Shown piece by piece: positions 17,693 through 25,761 of a stretch of DNA of 34,445 bases. Position numbers and translations under genes: made by a program. Location of the stretch: positions 32,546 to 66,990 of the forward strand of contig DIRE01000009.1 of assembly GCA_002426575.1 (NCBI GenBank), in the 5' to 3' direction. Under the pieces are notes generated by a model. That model did not search any database. It saw only the letters and a list, made by a program, of their open reading frames with translations, and was not told where the DNA came from. Origin of the DNA: Clostridiaceae bacterium UBA5444 (GTDB lineage: Bacteria; Bacillota; Clostridia; Clostridiales; Oxobacteraceae). Numbering within the stretch: the first letter of the stretch is position 1; every line of letters begins with the position of its first letter.

Positions 17693-19948
17693 ATGGAAAA
17701 AGATATAAAAGATATTATTTCTAGTATGACTTTGGAAGAAAAGGCTATATTATGCTCTGGATTGGATTTCTGGCATACAAAAGCCATTGAAAGGCTTCAT
17801 ATTCCATCAATAATGGTGTCTGATGGGCCTCATGGACTGAGAAAACAGGATGAAGAAGCTGATCATTTAGGTATAAATGACAGTGTACCTGCCACTTGTT
17901 TTCCTTCTGCCGCAGGATTAGCCTGTTCATGGGATAGGGGGCTTATTGAAAAGGTGGGAGCTGCTATAGGCGAAGAATGTATTGCAGAGGGTGTATCCAT
18001 ATTGCTTGGCCCTGCTGCAAACATAAAGCGTTCCCCATTATGCGGAAGGAACTTTGAGTACTTCTCAGAGGATCCTTACCTATCATCACAAATGGCTGCA
18101 GGGCATATAAAAGGTGTACAAAGTCAGGGAGTTGGTACATCACTTAAACATTTTGCTGTCAACAATCAGGAACATAGAAGGATGACGACAGATGCAATTG
18201 TTGACGAGAGAACGTTAAGAGAGGTATACCTTGCAAGTTTTGAAGCAGCTGTAAAGGAAGGGCGACCATGGACTGTTATGTGTGCATATAATAAACTAAA
18301 TGGTAAGTACTGCTCGGAAAATAAATACTTGCTTACAGATATTTTGAGGGACGAATGGGGATATCAGGGCTTTGTGGTATCCGACTGGGGAGCAGTAAAT
18401 GATAGGGTAGCTGGACTTGGGGCAGGATTGGAACTTGAAATGCCTTCAAGTGGAGGCTTAGGAGATAGAAAAATAATTGAGGCTGTAAAGAAAGGGGAAC
18501 TTTCTGAAGAAGTACTTAATAAGGCGGTAGAGAGACTTTTAAATATTATATTTAAAGCCTGTGACAAAGAGAAAAAGAACGTATCATACAATAAAGAGAA
18601 TCATCATGAGTTAGCAAGGGAAGCAGCAAGGGAGAGCATGGTACTCCTTAAAAACGAGGATAACATTTTACCGCTAAAAAAAGGCGGAACCATAGGAGTA
18701 ATAGGAGCATTTGCTAAAAATCCAAGGTATCAGGGAGGGGGAAGCTCACACATTAATCCCACAAAGCTTGACAATATCTATGATGAGATAGAAAAGTCGG
18801 CAGGTGGCAATACCAAAGTTTTATATGCCAAAGGGTATAGCTTAGATAAGGATGATATTGATATAGAATTAATAGATGAGGCCAAAAAAGTAGCCCAAAG
18901 TTGCGACGTGGTTGTAGTATTTGCTGGACTGCCAGACAGATATGAATCTGAATGTTATGATAGGGTAAATATGGGTATGCCTGAAAACCATACAAGGCTC
19001 ATAGAGGAAGTAACAGAGGTTCAGAGTAATGTTGTTGTAGTGCTAAGTAATGGTTCACCAGTTGAAATGCCTTGGGCGGACAGTGTAAAAGGTTTGATGG
19101 AAGGATATTTAGGCGGGCAGGCTCTTGGCGGTGCCATAGCTGATTTGTTATTCGGTGACGTAAATCCATGTGGTAAACTTGCAGAAACATTTCCTGAGAA
19201 ACTGACTCATAATCCTTCATATTTAAACTTTCCTGGTAGCGGTGACAGGGTTGAATATAGAGAAGGCCTGTTTGTAGGCTATAAGTATTACGATGCCAAA
19301 GAAATTGCCCCTTTATTTCCATTTGGCTTTGGGCTAAGCTATACCTCATTTGAGTATAGTGACATTACATTAGATAAGAAAGAAGTGGATGATGAGGATA
19401 TACTTACAGTAAGGGTAAATGTAAGGAACATTGGCGATGTTTATGGTAAGGAAATTGTACAGCTTTATGTAAGAGATGTAGAAAGCAGTATGATAAGGCC
19501 AATAAAAGAGCTTAAAGGTTTTGAAAAGGTTGGGCTTCAGCCAAAAGAGCAAAAGACTGTAGTTTTCAAGTTGGATAAAAGGGCTTTTGCTTACTATGAT
19601 GTAGAGCTTAAGGATTGGGTCGTTGAAAGCGGGAATTTTGAAATATTAATTGGAAGATCATCTAAAGATATACCTCTTAAGGAAAATGTATGTGTAAAGT
19701 CTAAAATAACTAAAAAGAAAACATATACCCGCAATTCTACTATAGGTGATTTGATGGATAATCCAAAGGGAATGCAAATAATAAGCCAGATTATGGGGCA
19801 GTTCATATCACAGGAGGATTTAGAGAATGGCCCTAATATGATTGCTGCAATGATGAAGGATATGCCTATACGCGCCGTGTCAAATTTTAGTAGCGGAGCG
19901 TTTAATGATGACATGATAGATAATCTGCTTCAGATACTGAATCAATAA
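17693..19948 (+). CDS. Glycoside hydrolase family 3 beta-glucosidase/xylosidase
   Basis: A 751-residue cytoplasmic GH3 enzyme of the classical three-domain type: TIM barrel (about 1-290) with KHFAVNNQE (152-160) and nucleophile Asp231 in GFVVSDWGAV; alpha/beta sandwich (about 310-540) with the acid/base region YESECYDR; and a fibronectin III-like domain (about 575-655). A C-terminal tail of about 70 residues (TIGDLMDNPKGMQIISQIMG) matches the extra tail of many clostridial GH3 enzymes. The usual ESEGxDR has Cys in place of Gly. The ATG at 17693 follows AAGGAGG. It is the last gene of the operon and closes with a strong hairpin. Preference for glucosides or xylosides cannot be told from sequence. 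Confidence 0.94.
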   Translation: MEKDIKDIISSMTLEEKAILCSGLDFWHTKAIERLHIPSIMVSDGPHGLRKQDEEADHLGINDSVPATCFPSAAGLACSWDRGLIEKVGAAIGEECIAEGVSILLGPAANIKRSPLCGRNFEYFSEDPYLSSQMAAGHIKGVQSQGVGTSLKHFAVNNQEHRRMTTDAIVDERTLREVYLASFEAAVKEGRPWTVMCAYNKLNGKYCSENKYLLTDILRDEWGYQGFVVSDWGAVNDRVAGLGAGLELEMPSSGGLGDRKIIEAVKKGELSEEVLNKAVERLLNIIFKACDKEKKNVSYNKENHHELAREAARESMVLLKNEDNILPLKKGGTIGVIGAFAKNPRYQGGGSSHINPTKLDNIYDEIEKSAGGNTKVLYAKGYSLDKDDIDIELIDEAKKVAQSCDVVVVFAGLPDRYESECYDRVNMGMPENHTRLIEEVTEVQSNVVVVLSNGSPVEMPWADSVKGLMEGYLGGQALGGAIADLLFGDVNPCGKLAETFPEKLTHNPSYLNFPGSGDRVEYREGLFVGYKYYDAKEIAPLFPFGFGLSYTSFEYSDITLDKKEVDDEDILTVRVNVRNIGDVYGKEIVQLYVRDVESSMIRPIKELKGFEKVGLQPKEQKTVVFKLDKRAFAYYDVELKDWVVESGNFEILIGRSSKDIPLKENVCVKSKITKKKTYTRNSTIGDLMDNPKGMQIISQIMGQFISQEDLENGPNMIAAMMKDMPIRAVSNFSSGAFNDDMIDNLLQILNQ

Positions 19949-19961
19949 ATAACAAACAATA

Positions 19962-20012
19962 ATATATATAAAAAGCATCTTATGGTTGACATAAGATGCT
20001 TTTTATATATAT
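19962..20012 (+). terminator. 23-bp stem terminator between the glycosidase and germination operons
   Basis: A perfect 23-bp stem (19962-19984 with 19990-20012) around the 5-nt loop GTTGA; the core is AAAAAGCATCTTATG and its complement, ending in a T-rich arm. The symmetry would let it work on both strands, but no convergent gene is present. Confidence 0.85.
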
Positions 20013-20032
20013 GGGCTACATGGTAATATCAT

Positions 20033-20060
20033 GAATAAATACAGTTACATATGCAAAGTA
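20033..20060 (+). promoter_or_regulatory. Possible forespore (sigma-G-like) promoter of the germination operon
   Basis: GAATA (20033-20037) and CAAAGTA (20054-20060) are separated by 16 bp and resemble the -35 and -10 of sigma-F/G promoters, which drive ger operons in bacilli. The spacing is a little short. A transcript starting just after 20060 fits the start codon chosen at 20099. Confidence 0.3.
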
Positions 20061-20098
20061 TAATCAATAATATAATGCAAGAAACTCTGGAGATGTGG

Positions 20099-21859
20099 AT
20101 GGATATGAAGAAGAACAAAAGTATAATAAAAAGTCTGTTATCACTTATTACATATAAAAAGACTCCCAAAGCAAAAGAGTTTTCTGTACCTGAGTTAGAT
20201 GAAGATGGGGACGAAGAGTTAAAGCTGTGTGATAGGAATGGTAAGGATAAGTCTCCAGAAGAAGGTAATAGCAATTCTAGGATCAAAAAGTCTATTCCCA
20301 TGTCAGATATGAAAAAAAGTAAAGATAATAAAAAAGATAAAGCCATTCCTGAAGATATAGAATCAAATCTTGAGTATATAAAGGGGCAGTTTAATTATCC
20401 TGAAAATAAGGACATTATCATCCGCGAATTTAAGATAGCCAGAAAATATAGAGCCTTTATAGCATTTATAGATGGTATGGCAGATAAAGCTACAATTAAT
20501 AATTTCATATTAAGGCCCCTTCTAAGGGATGGATATCCCACAGACGTAAAGGATTGTCAGCTTGATTATATATTAGAAAGTGTAATTGAAACAAATCAGA
20601 CTGAAAAGGTTACAGACCATGATGATGTAGTTTATGGGATACTCATGGGAGATACAGGGCTTTATGTTGATGGATGCAATTATTATATAGTAAGTGAAAC
20701 AAAGGGCTATGAAAAAAGGGGGGTTGAAAAGCCTCAAAACGAGGGAATCATAAAGGGTGCACAGGAAGCATTCAATGAGAACCTTCGCACTAATATTACA
20801 CTATTAAGAAGAATAATAAAAAATAGTCAGCTAACAACGGAGTTTGTAAAAATCGGGGAGCGCAGTAAGAACCTTTTTTCTATTACATATATTAAGGATA
20901 TTGTAAATCCTGCTATTGTTGATGAAGTTAAAAGAAGATTAAATGGTATAAACACTGATTTTATTATGGGCAATGGTATGCTAGAGCAGTTTATTGAAGA
21001 TAGCTCCATGTCATTAATACCTACCATTCTCTCAACTGAAAGGCCGGATAGGACGGCATACCATATAACAGAAGGAAGGGTTGCCATAATTGCCGAGGGT
21101 ACACCTTTTGCAATAATTGTGCCTGTAACCATAGAAACTTTATTTCATTCTCCAGAGGATATGGCATTAAGGTGGCAGTATGGAACTTTTGTAAGGTTTA
21201 TAAGGATAATAGCGGCATTTGTTGCAACTTTGCTTCCAGGCATGTATATTGCCATTACTAATTTCCATCAGGAGATGATGCCAACTGAGCTTTTGATTGC
21301 CATAGCAAAAGCAAGGGAAAACGTACCTTTTCCAACCATAATTGAGGTTCTTCTCATGGAAATATCCTTTGAGCTTATTCGCGAAGCTGGTGTAAGGGTT
21401 CCTGGAATAATCGGCAATACCATAGGAATAATAGGTGCATTGATTATAGGTCAGGCAGCGGTACAGGCAAATCTGGTAAGCCCAGTATTGATTATTATTG
21501 TTGCGGTTACAGGTCTTGGCAACTTTGCAATACCCGATTTCTCACTGGCTTTTGGACTTAGAATAGTAAGGGTTTTATTCATTTTTGCAGGAGCGTTTCT
21601 AGGATTATATGGAATATTGCTTATGATAGTGGCCCTACTGGTATTGCTTGTAGATATGAAATCTTTTGGTGTACCATATCTTTCTACTCTAGCCCCAAAA
21701 ACTCGGAAGGGCTTTAATATGATTATAAGATATCCAATATGGATGCAGGAGTACCGCCCTGACAGCATAAATCCCGTAGATGTACGAAGGCAGCCTAAAA
21801 TATCAAGGCGGTGGGCTAAGGGGAACCCAAAATATAAAAAGGAGGATAACGATGAATAA
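20099..21859 (+). CDS. GerA-family spore germinant receptor subunit A
   Basis: A 586-residue membrane protein of the GerA/SpoVAF family. A hydrophilic region is followed by the family domain (about 95-480: GDTGLYVDGCNYYIVSETKGY, RLNGINTDFIMG) and about five helices at 370-545, with the conserved MEISFELIREAGVRVP. The charged, Ser/Asn/Lys-rich N-terminal segment (about 20-85) is longer than in GerAA of bacilli. ATG 20099 is preferred because CTGGAG lies 6 nt upstream; an in-frame ATG at 20051 overlaps the possible promoter and has no ribosome site. With subunits B and C it forms the inner-spore-membrane nutrient receptor. Confidence 0.93.
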   Translation: MDMKKNKSIIKSLLSLITYKKTPKAKEFSVPELDEDGDEELKLCDRNGKDKSPEEGNSNSRIKKSIPMSDMKKSKDNKKDKAIPEDIESNLEYIKGQFNYPENKDIIIREFKIARKYRAFIAFIDGMADKATINNFILRPLLRDGYPTDVKDCQLDYILESVIETNQTEKVTDHDDVVYGILMGDTGLYVDGCNYYIVSETKGYEKRGVEKPQNEGIIKGAQEAFNENLRTNITLLRRIIKNSQLTTEFVKIGERSKNLFSITYIKDIVNPAIVDEVKRRLNGINTDFIMGNGMLEQFIEDSSMSLIPTILSTERPDRTAYHITEGRVAIIAEGTPFAIIVPVTIETLFHSPEDMALRWQYGTFVRFIRIIAAFVATLLPGMYIAITNFHQEMMPTELLIAIAKARENVPFPTIIEVLLMEISFELIREAGVRVPGIIGNTIGIIGALIIGQAAVQANLVSPVLIIIVAVTGLGNFAIPDFSLAFGLRIVRVLFIFAGAFLGLYGILLMIVALLVLLVDMKSFGVPYLSTLAPKTRKGFNMIIRYPIWMQEYRPDSINPVDVRRQPKISRRWAKGNPKYKKEDNDE

Positions 21860-22961
21860 GCAGGGACATTTTGGCTTGTTTGAGACGGTTGCACTCATAA
21901 CACTTGTAATCATGTCAAAAATATTGTATACAAGTATACCTGTGGTAGTAAAGTCTACTGGAACAGCTTCATGGTATGAGGCTTTAATATCGTGCTCTGT
22001 TACTATTATTTTTTTCCTTATAATATACCAACTTATTAAAAGGTTTCCGGGTATGGATATTGTAGAAATATATGAAGCGGTTTTGGGAAAGGTTATAGGC
22101 AAAGCGCTGGGGTTTCTATTTACATGTTATGTGTTTTATTATGCGGCAACAAGCATTAGAGAATTTCTCGTAATGATTAAGTCTTATGTTCTTCCTAATA
22201 CTAAAGAAAGCATTATATATATATCATTTATAGGGGTTGTAGTATTAATTGTTTACAAAGGCCTTGAGAGCCTTGCAAGAGTGTCCTATATTTCATTTTT
22301 CCCTATACTTGGTGGGTTGATTTTGATATTGATTATGGCATATCCATATTATAATCCTGATTATATCAAGCCTTATATGGGATATGGACTCAAAAATACC
22401 ATAACTACAGGCGTTTTGCGCAGTTCGGCGTATCAGGAAGTGCTTAATCTATTTATAATTATAAAGTCAATACATGATAGGGGCAACGTTTTGAAGGCGG
22501 GGCTTATAAGCCTTGTAATATCAGGAATTATGTTCAGCGTTTCATTATTATTATATGTAATGATGTTTACATATTTAGTGGGCAGTGAAAATTTATCGGG
22601 GATATTTGCAATGTCAAAAGCTATATATTTCAGTAGGTATTTTCAGAGGGTAGAAACAATATTTCTATTCCCATGGGTGGTATCATCATTAATAACTTCT
22701 GCTGCTGCATGTTATTCAGCTTTATACCTTTACTGTACCACGTTTGAAATCAATAATTATAAACCACTTATACTTCCATTTTCCTTCTTAATATATGTGC
22801 TTGCAGCCATGCCCAAAAATGTTATAGAGTTTATGCAGGTTAATCTTGCCTTTGTACGTATGTATAGCATGGTTTTCATTTATGGTATCCCAATATTAGC
22901 GCTTTTGGTCGCCGTAATTACAGGTAAAAGGGGTGAAAAGCTAAGTGCTAAAGAAAATTAA
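21852..22961 (+). CDS. GerB-family spore germinant receptor subunit B
   Basis: A 369-residue integral membrane protein with ten predicted helices, related to amino-acid permeases (APC superfamily) and matching the GerB/GerKB family; this subunit usually binds the germinant. ATG 21852 lies inside the last codons of the subunit A gene (8-nt overlap) with AAAGGAGGATAAC directly upstream, which points to translational coupling. Helices include AGLISLVISGIMFSVSLLLY and IFLFPWVVSSLITSAAACY. The germinant is unknown. Confidence 0.93.
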   Translation: MNKQGHFGLFETVALITLVIMSKILYTSIPVVVKSTGTASWYEALISCSVTIIFFLIIYQLIKRFPGMDIVEIYEAVLGKVIGKALGFLFTCYVFYYAATSIREFLVMIKSYVLPNTKESIIYISFIGVVVLIVYKGLESLARVSYISFFPILGGLILILIMAYPYYNPDYIKPYMGYGLKNTITTGVLRSSAYQEVLNLFIIIKSIHDRGNVLKAGLISLVISGIMFSVSLLLYVMMFTYLVGSENLSGIFAMSKAIYFSRYFQRVETIFLFPWVVSSLITSAAACYSALYLYCTTFEINNYKPLILPFSFLIYVLAAMPKNVIEFMQVNLAFVRMYSMVFIYGIPILALLVAVITGKRGEKLSAKEN

Positions 22962-24252
22962 TGCAGTTATTGGTTTATCGGTGTTTTTGTGCTTTATACT
23001 AACTGGCTGCAACGATGCTGCAGAGGTTGATGACTATGTATACCCTGTGGTAATGGGCCTTGATAAGGGAGTTCACAACAAGCTTAAACTGACCATAGAA
23101 TATCCTACCTACAAAAGTGGTGGTGGCGGGGGACAGATGGGCGGTGGAGGCGAAAAGAAAGGCGGAGGTGAAGAGGGTGGCGGTTACTCCTTGCAGGGTG
23201 CCAACATACATACAATTGAAACGCCTACAATTCTAGAGGGGCTTGATATTTTTAGCATGGCAATATCAAGAAAAATTTCTCTTATTCATATCAAGCTTCT
23301 TGTTATATCTGAGGAACTTGCAAGAGAAGGCATTGGGAGCTATTTGGTACCTCTAACAAGATACCGTGACACAAGAAGTACCATGTTTGTGCTAGTAACA
23401 AGAGGAGAGGCTGCTGATTTCATAAAAGAGAACAAAGCCAATATAGGGGAGAGCGTTACTAAATCTATAGAGCTTATGGAGGAGCAGTCTAAAAAAACAA
23501 GCTATTTTCCAGATATAAATTTTCATGAGTTTTACAGGGATGTTGTTTCACCCTACAGCGCACCTTATGCAGCTTATGTAGGGGTAAACGACTTCAAGAA
23601 GCTTATAACTAAACATGAAGAGGGAGAAGGCAAACTGGTGACAGAATACGACTATTTACCAGGAGACATGCCAAGGGAGGGAGTAGCAAAAAGGGAATAC
23701 GTGGGTACTGCTGTCTTTGATGGAGACAGGATGGTGGGGTATCTAAGCCCTACTGAAACACGTTATATGCTTATGCTCAATGGGAAGTTCAAAAGAGGAG
23801 TTTTTACCCTTGAGGACAAAAGATCTCCAGGTGAGGGTATAGCATTTAGCATAGTTCCCCAAAGACGCCCCTCAATAAAAGCACGGATTGAAGACGGTAC
23901 TCCAATTTATGATATAAAACTAGAAATGGAAGCAAACATAGAATCTATCCAGAGCAGGATAAACTATGAAAAATTAGATATGATTGATGAATTGAATAGC
24001 CAGATAAAAAGCCATTTGGAGGACGGCATGAAAAAGACCATAGAAAAAGTACAAAAAGAAATAAAATCTGATGTATTTGGGCTTGGGAATAAACTTGCAG
24101 GAGAATTTTCTACAATACAGGAATGGGAGGATTACAACTGGCTGTCACACTTCCCTGAGGCAAAAATCAATGTAGATATACAAGTAACCACTAGGGGAAC
24201 AGGTTTGATAATAGAGTCTCCACCGATTTTCTCTAGTGAAGGCAGAAAGTAG
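22945..24252 (+). CDS. GerC-family spore germinant receptor lipoprotein subunit C
   Basis: A 435-residue lipoprotein with a signal sequence and lipobox LTGC (lipidated Cys22). It matches the GerC/GerKC family (YVYPVVMGLDKG, ETPTILEGLDIFSMAISRKISLIHIKLLVIS in order) with the usual C-terminal domain. It starts at GTG 22945, overlapping the subunit B gene by 17 nt. Residues 59-80 form a glycine-rich insertion (15 Gly of 22, broken by QM, EKK and EE) inside the first domain, which GerC homologues do not normally have. The neighbouring regions are conserved, so it is a loop expansion rather than a decayed gene. Confidence 0.93.
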   Translation: MLKKINAVIGLSVFLCFILTGCNDAAEVDDYVYPVVMGLDKGVHNKLKLTIEYPTYKSGGGGGQMGGGGEKKGGGEEGGGYSLQGANIHTIETPTILEGLDIFSMAISRKISLIHIKLLVISEELAREGIGSYLVPLTRYRDTRSTMFVLVTRGEAADFIKENKANIGESVTKSIELMEEQSKKTSYFPDINFHEFYRDVVSPYSAPYAAYVGVNDFKKLITKHEEGEGKLVTEYDYLPGDMPREGVAKREYVGTAVFDGDRMVGYLSPTETRYMLMLNGKFKRGVFTLEDKRSPGEGIAFSIVPQRRPSIKARIEDGTPIYDIKLEMEANIESIQSRINYEKLDMIDELNSQIKSHLEDGMKKTIEKVQKEIKSDVFGLGNKLAGEFSTIQEWEDYNWLSHFPEAKINVDIQVTTRGTGLIIESPPIFSSEGRK

Positions 24253-24264
24253 AGGGGCATTTTT

Positions 24265-24432
24265 ATGAGATATTTTACAATCTTTTTTATGCTTTGTGCA
24301 GGATACTATTGCCTTACATACGGCATCAGCTTATGGAAAACTGAAAAAAGCAAACTTGGAGCATTTGGGGTTATTTTGGCAGATGTGATAGGAACAATTG
24401 TCCCTATATTTTATATATTGTTCAAAAAATAG
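24265..24432 (+). CDS. Small two-helix membrane protein, candidate germinant-receptor D-subunit
   Basis: A 55-residue reading frame starts 12 nt after the gerC-type gene with ribosome site GAGGGG. It encodes two hydrophobic segments (about 4-21 and 35-52) joined by a short charged loop (WKTEKSKLGA) and ends ILFKK. Known ger operons in bacilli sometimes carry a fourth gene for a small two-helix D-subunit that modulates receptor function, and size, topology and place all fit. I see no specific sequence similarity, so the family call is inference. Confidence 0.6.
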   Translation: MRYFTIFFMLCAGYYCLTYGISLWKTEKSKLGAFGVILADVIGTIVPIFYILFKK

Positions 24433-24467
24433 TTGCCTAAGAGGATGGGAGATTTGTAGTTATATAA

Positions 24468-24604
24468 AAAGCAAAGGTTGCCTACAAAAGTAGCGGAATC
24501 AATGTGCCTGATCATTTTGCTGACGTCAGCAAAATGATAGGTATGCCAAAGGTGCTAAAAAGAAAATCGATGATATTATTTTATCAAGATATGATTGCTA
24601 CTTA
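24468..24604 (+). pseudogene. dinD: DinD (DNA-damage-inducible protein D) remnant
   Basis: About 45 codons of a DinD-like protein survive without start or end. Frame one (24468 on) reads KAKVAYKSSGINVPDHFADV then SKMIGM; after a frameshift near 24545 the next frame reads AKGAKKKIDDIILSRYDCYL. The pattern AKxACxxSG...HFxxxxxMI...GAKRxIDDxxLSRYACYL is the central block of DinD. After CYL the match stops abruptly, where DinD continues with a QNGDP region; sequence unrelated to DinD then runs into the end of a small minus-strand gene. The fragment is frameshifted and cut at both ends, and a TAA lies directly before it. It contains the palindrome at 24511-24538. Confidence 0.7.
24511..24538. repeat. 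28-bp perfect palindrome
   Basis: ATCATTTTGCTGAC (24511-24524) is followed directly by its exact reverse complement (24525-24538), with centre GACGTC. Allowing one bulged base, flanking CCT and AGG extend the symmetry. It falls inside the DinD remnant, where it encodes the HFADVSKM stretch. It could be a dimeric protein site, a hairpin of about 12 bp with a 4-nt loop, or a chance outcome of rearrangement. Confidence 0.8.
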
Positions 24605-24610
24605 GAGGAA

Positions 24611-24920
24611 CTATTTATCATCAGTCTCTTTGGCAAATAGCTCTTTAAAATGTTTGAACCCGTATCTAACAGTATCGCTTATCCACTTCCCAAAAGTATC
24701 AAGAGGCTGCTTTTCCCGTAAGTAAATTTTGATGATCAATAAAAGTACAAGTAATACAAGACCTATAATTATTAGCATAACTGTAACGGGATTTTCTTCG
24801 TACATAGCAGTTGCAAAAAGTTGTATAGTTGCTGCTTACTTGCTCGATAATCTGTCCAAAAGTATCATATTCATCTCTATTATCGCCGAGAATTATATAT
24901 TTACTTTTTTCCTTTTTCAA
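24611..24920 (-). pseudogene. Frameshifted small membrane protein gene
   Basis: Two minus-strand frames join into one plausible protein of about 102 residues if one T of a five-T run (near 24818) is removed. The first part starts at TTG 24920 and reads KKEKSKYIILGDNRDEYDT, FGQIIEQVSSNYTTF; the second continues FATAMYEENPVTVMLIII, then a hydrophobic helix and the tail KQPLDTFGKWISDTVRYGF. Alternatively only the second part (ATG 24805, 64 residues, one helix) is a gene, but no ribosome site precedes it. I do not recognise the family. It ends at 24611, next to the DinD remnant. Confidence 0.4.
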
Positions 24921-25160
24921 TAATTATTTTACACTAGTACATTAAGCACTAAGTTGTGGACTTATTGAATAATTTTAACCAAGTTTAATGAAATAATTCA
25001 TTACAATATATCAGAATGGCTATTCCACTTGTCATTGATGGCAATCCGACTACTAGAACCAATACAAACTTTATAAATCAAAGATTTGAACAATTGAGGC
25101 TGAAGTTACAATTGCTTTTTTTACGTATATTTTGACAATTCAATAAATTCTGAATCATGG
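24921..25160. other. Intergenic stretch without recognisable features
   Basis: AT-rich sequence with no reading frame of note, no RNA fold that I recognise and no clear repeats. It lies between a decayed minus-strand gene and the promoter of the cysteine-rich secreted protein, and is probably residue of past insertions. Confidence 0.5.
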
Positions 25161-25189
25161 TTGTCCATTTTAGAAGAGCATGATATACT
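25161..25189 (+). promoter_or_regulatory. Sigma-A-like promoter of the Cys-rich secreted protein
   Basis: TTGTCC (25161-25166) and TATACT (25184-25189) are separated by 17 bp, 32 nt upstream of the start codon at 25222. A TTGACA near 25133 has no good partner. Confidence 0.55.
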
Positions 25190-25221
25190 ATAGTTAGTTT
25201 AATATACGAGGAGGTGATATT

Positions 25222-25710
25222 ATGAGGAAATCTTTTATAATGTTGGTGGCAGGAGTTGTTACAGCTGCTTTAACAATAAGCCCGGTAACTCATGGATTTG
25301 CCGCCACTCCATTGGATGGTATAGTTGACCATTCCTATGAAAGCTACAAACTTGAAACTGTGACAAAATGCATGAATGGAGAAGAACATGATCATAGTGT
25401 ATGTGTGGAACAAAAAGAAGGATTTCACCTAAACATACCTGAAATTAGTCCTATGATGACATGTACCAAATGTGGAAGATATGCTCCAATCGTATGTGCT
25501 GCAGAAGCAATAAATTATGGTACAGGAACACATAAGTACAGCTTTTTATGGAAGGACACTTGTACTGTTACATATTTTAAAAGTCGTTCAGCATCTATAT
25601 GCGCATCTTGTTATAATGTATGTGAAACCTATGGATACCATGATTGTTGGCAAGTACATCGCGATTGTGGTATAGGCGAATATGATGTATGTCCTTGCGA
25701 AATTTCATAA
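25222..25710 (+). CDS. Secreted cysteine-rich protein of unknown function
   Basis: A 162-residue protein with a clear signal peptide (MRKS, hydrophobic core, likely cleavage after GFAA near 28) and a strong ribosome site GAGGAGGTG. The mature part has 13 cysteines, including CTKC, CASC and CPC, and an acidic/His stretch (EEHDHS) near 53-58. This suggests disulfide bonding or metal binding outside the cell. I recognise no family. It is followed 51 nt later by a second exported or anchored protein with its own AAGGAGG site, probably cotranscribed and ended by the terminator at 26426-26474. A bacteriocin-type exporter locus lies downstream, so a secreted antimicrobial or its modulator is possible, but nothing in the sequence proves it. 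Confidence 0.8.
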   Translation: MRKSFIMLVAGVVTAALTISPVTHGFAATPLDGIVDHSYESYKLETVTKCMNGEEHDHSVCVEQKEGFHLNIPEISPMMTCTKCGRYAPIVCAAEAINYGTGTHKYSFLWKDTCTVTYFKSRSASICASCYNVCETYGYHDCWQVHRDCGIGEYDVCPCEIS

Positions 25711-25761
25711 ATACTCCAGTAGCGAGGAGTTGCATTTATTGTTTGATATAAGGAGGATTTT

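Noticed and set aside
23095..23190. GGT/GGC-rich repeats in the gerC-type gene considered as a frame-shifting or CRISPR-like repeat.
   Set aside because: They encode an in-frame glycine-rich loop with conserved sequence on both sides; the units are irregular and no spacers exist.
24481..24610. Palindrome at 24511 considered as the terminator of the ger operon.
   Set aside because: No T run follows on either strand, and the sequence belongs to the DinD-like reading frame.
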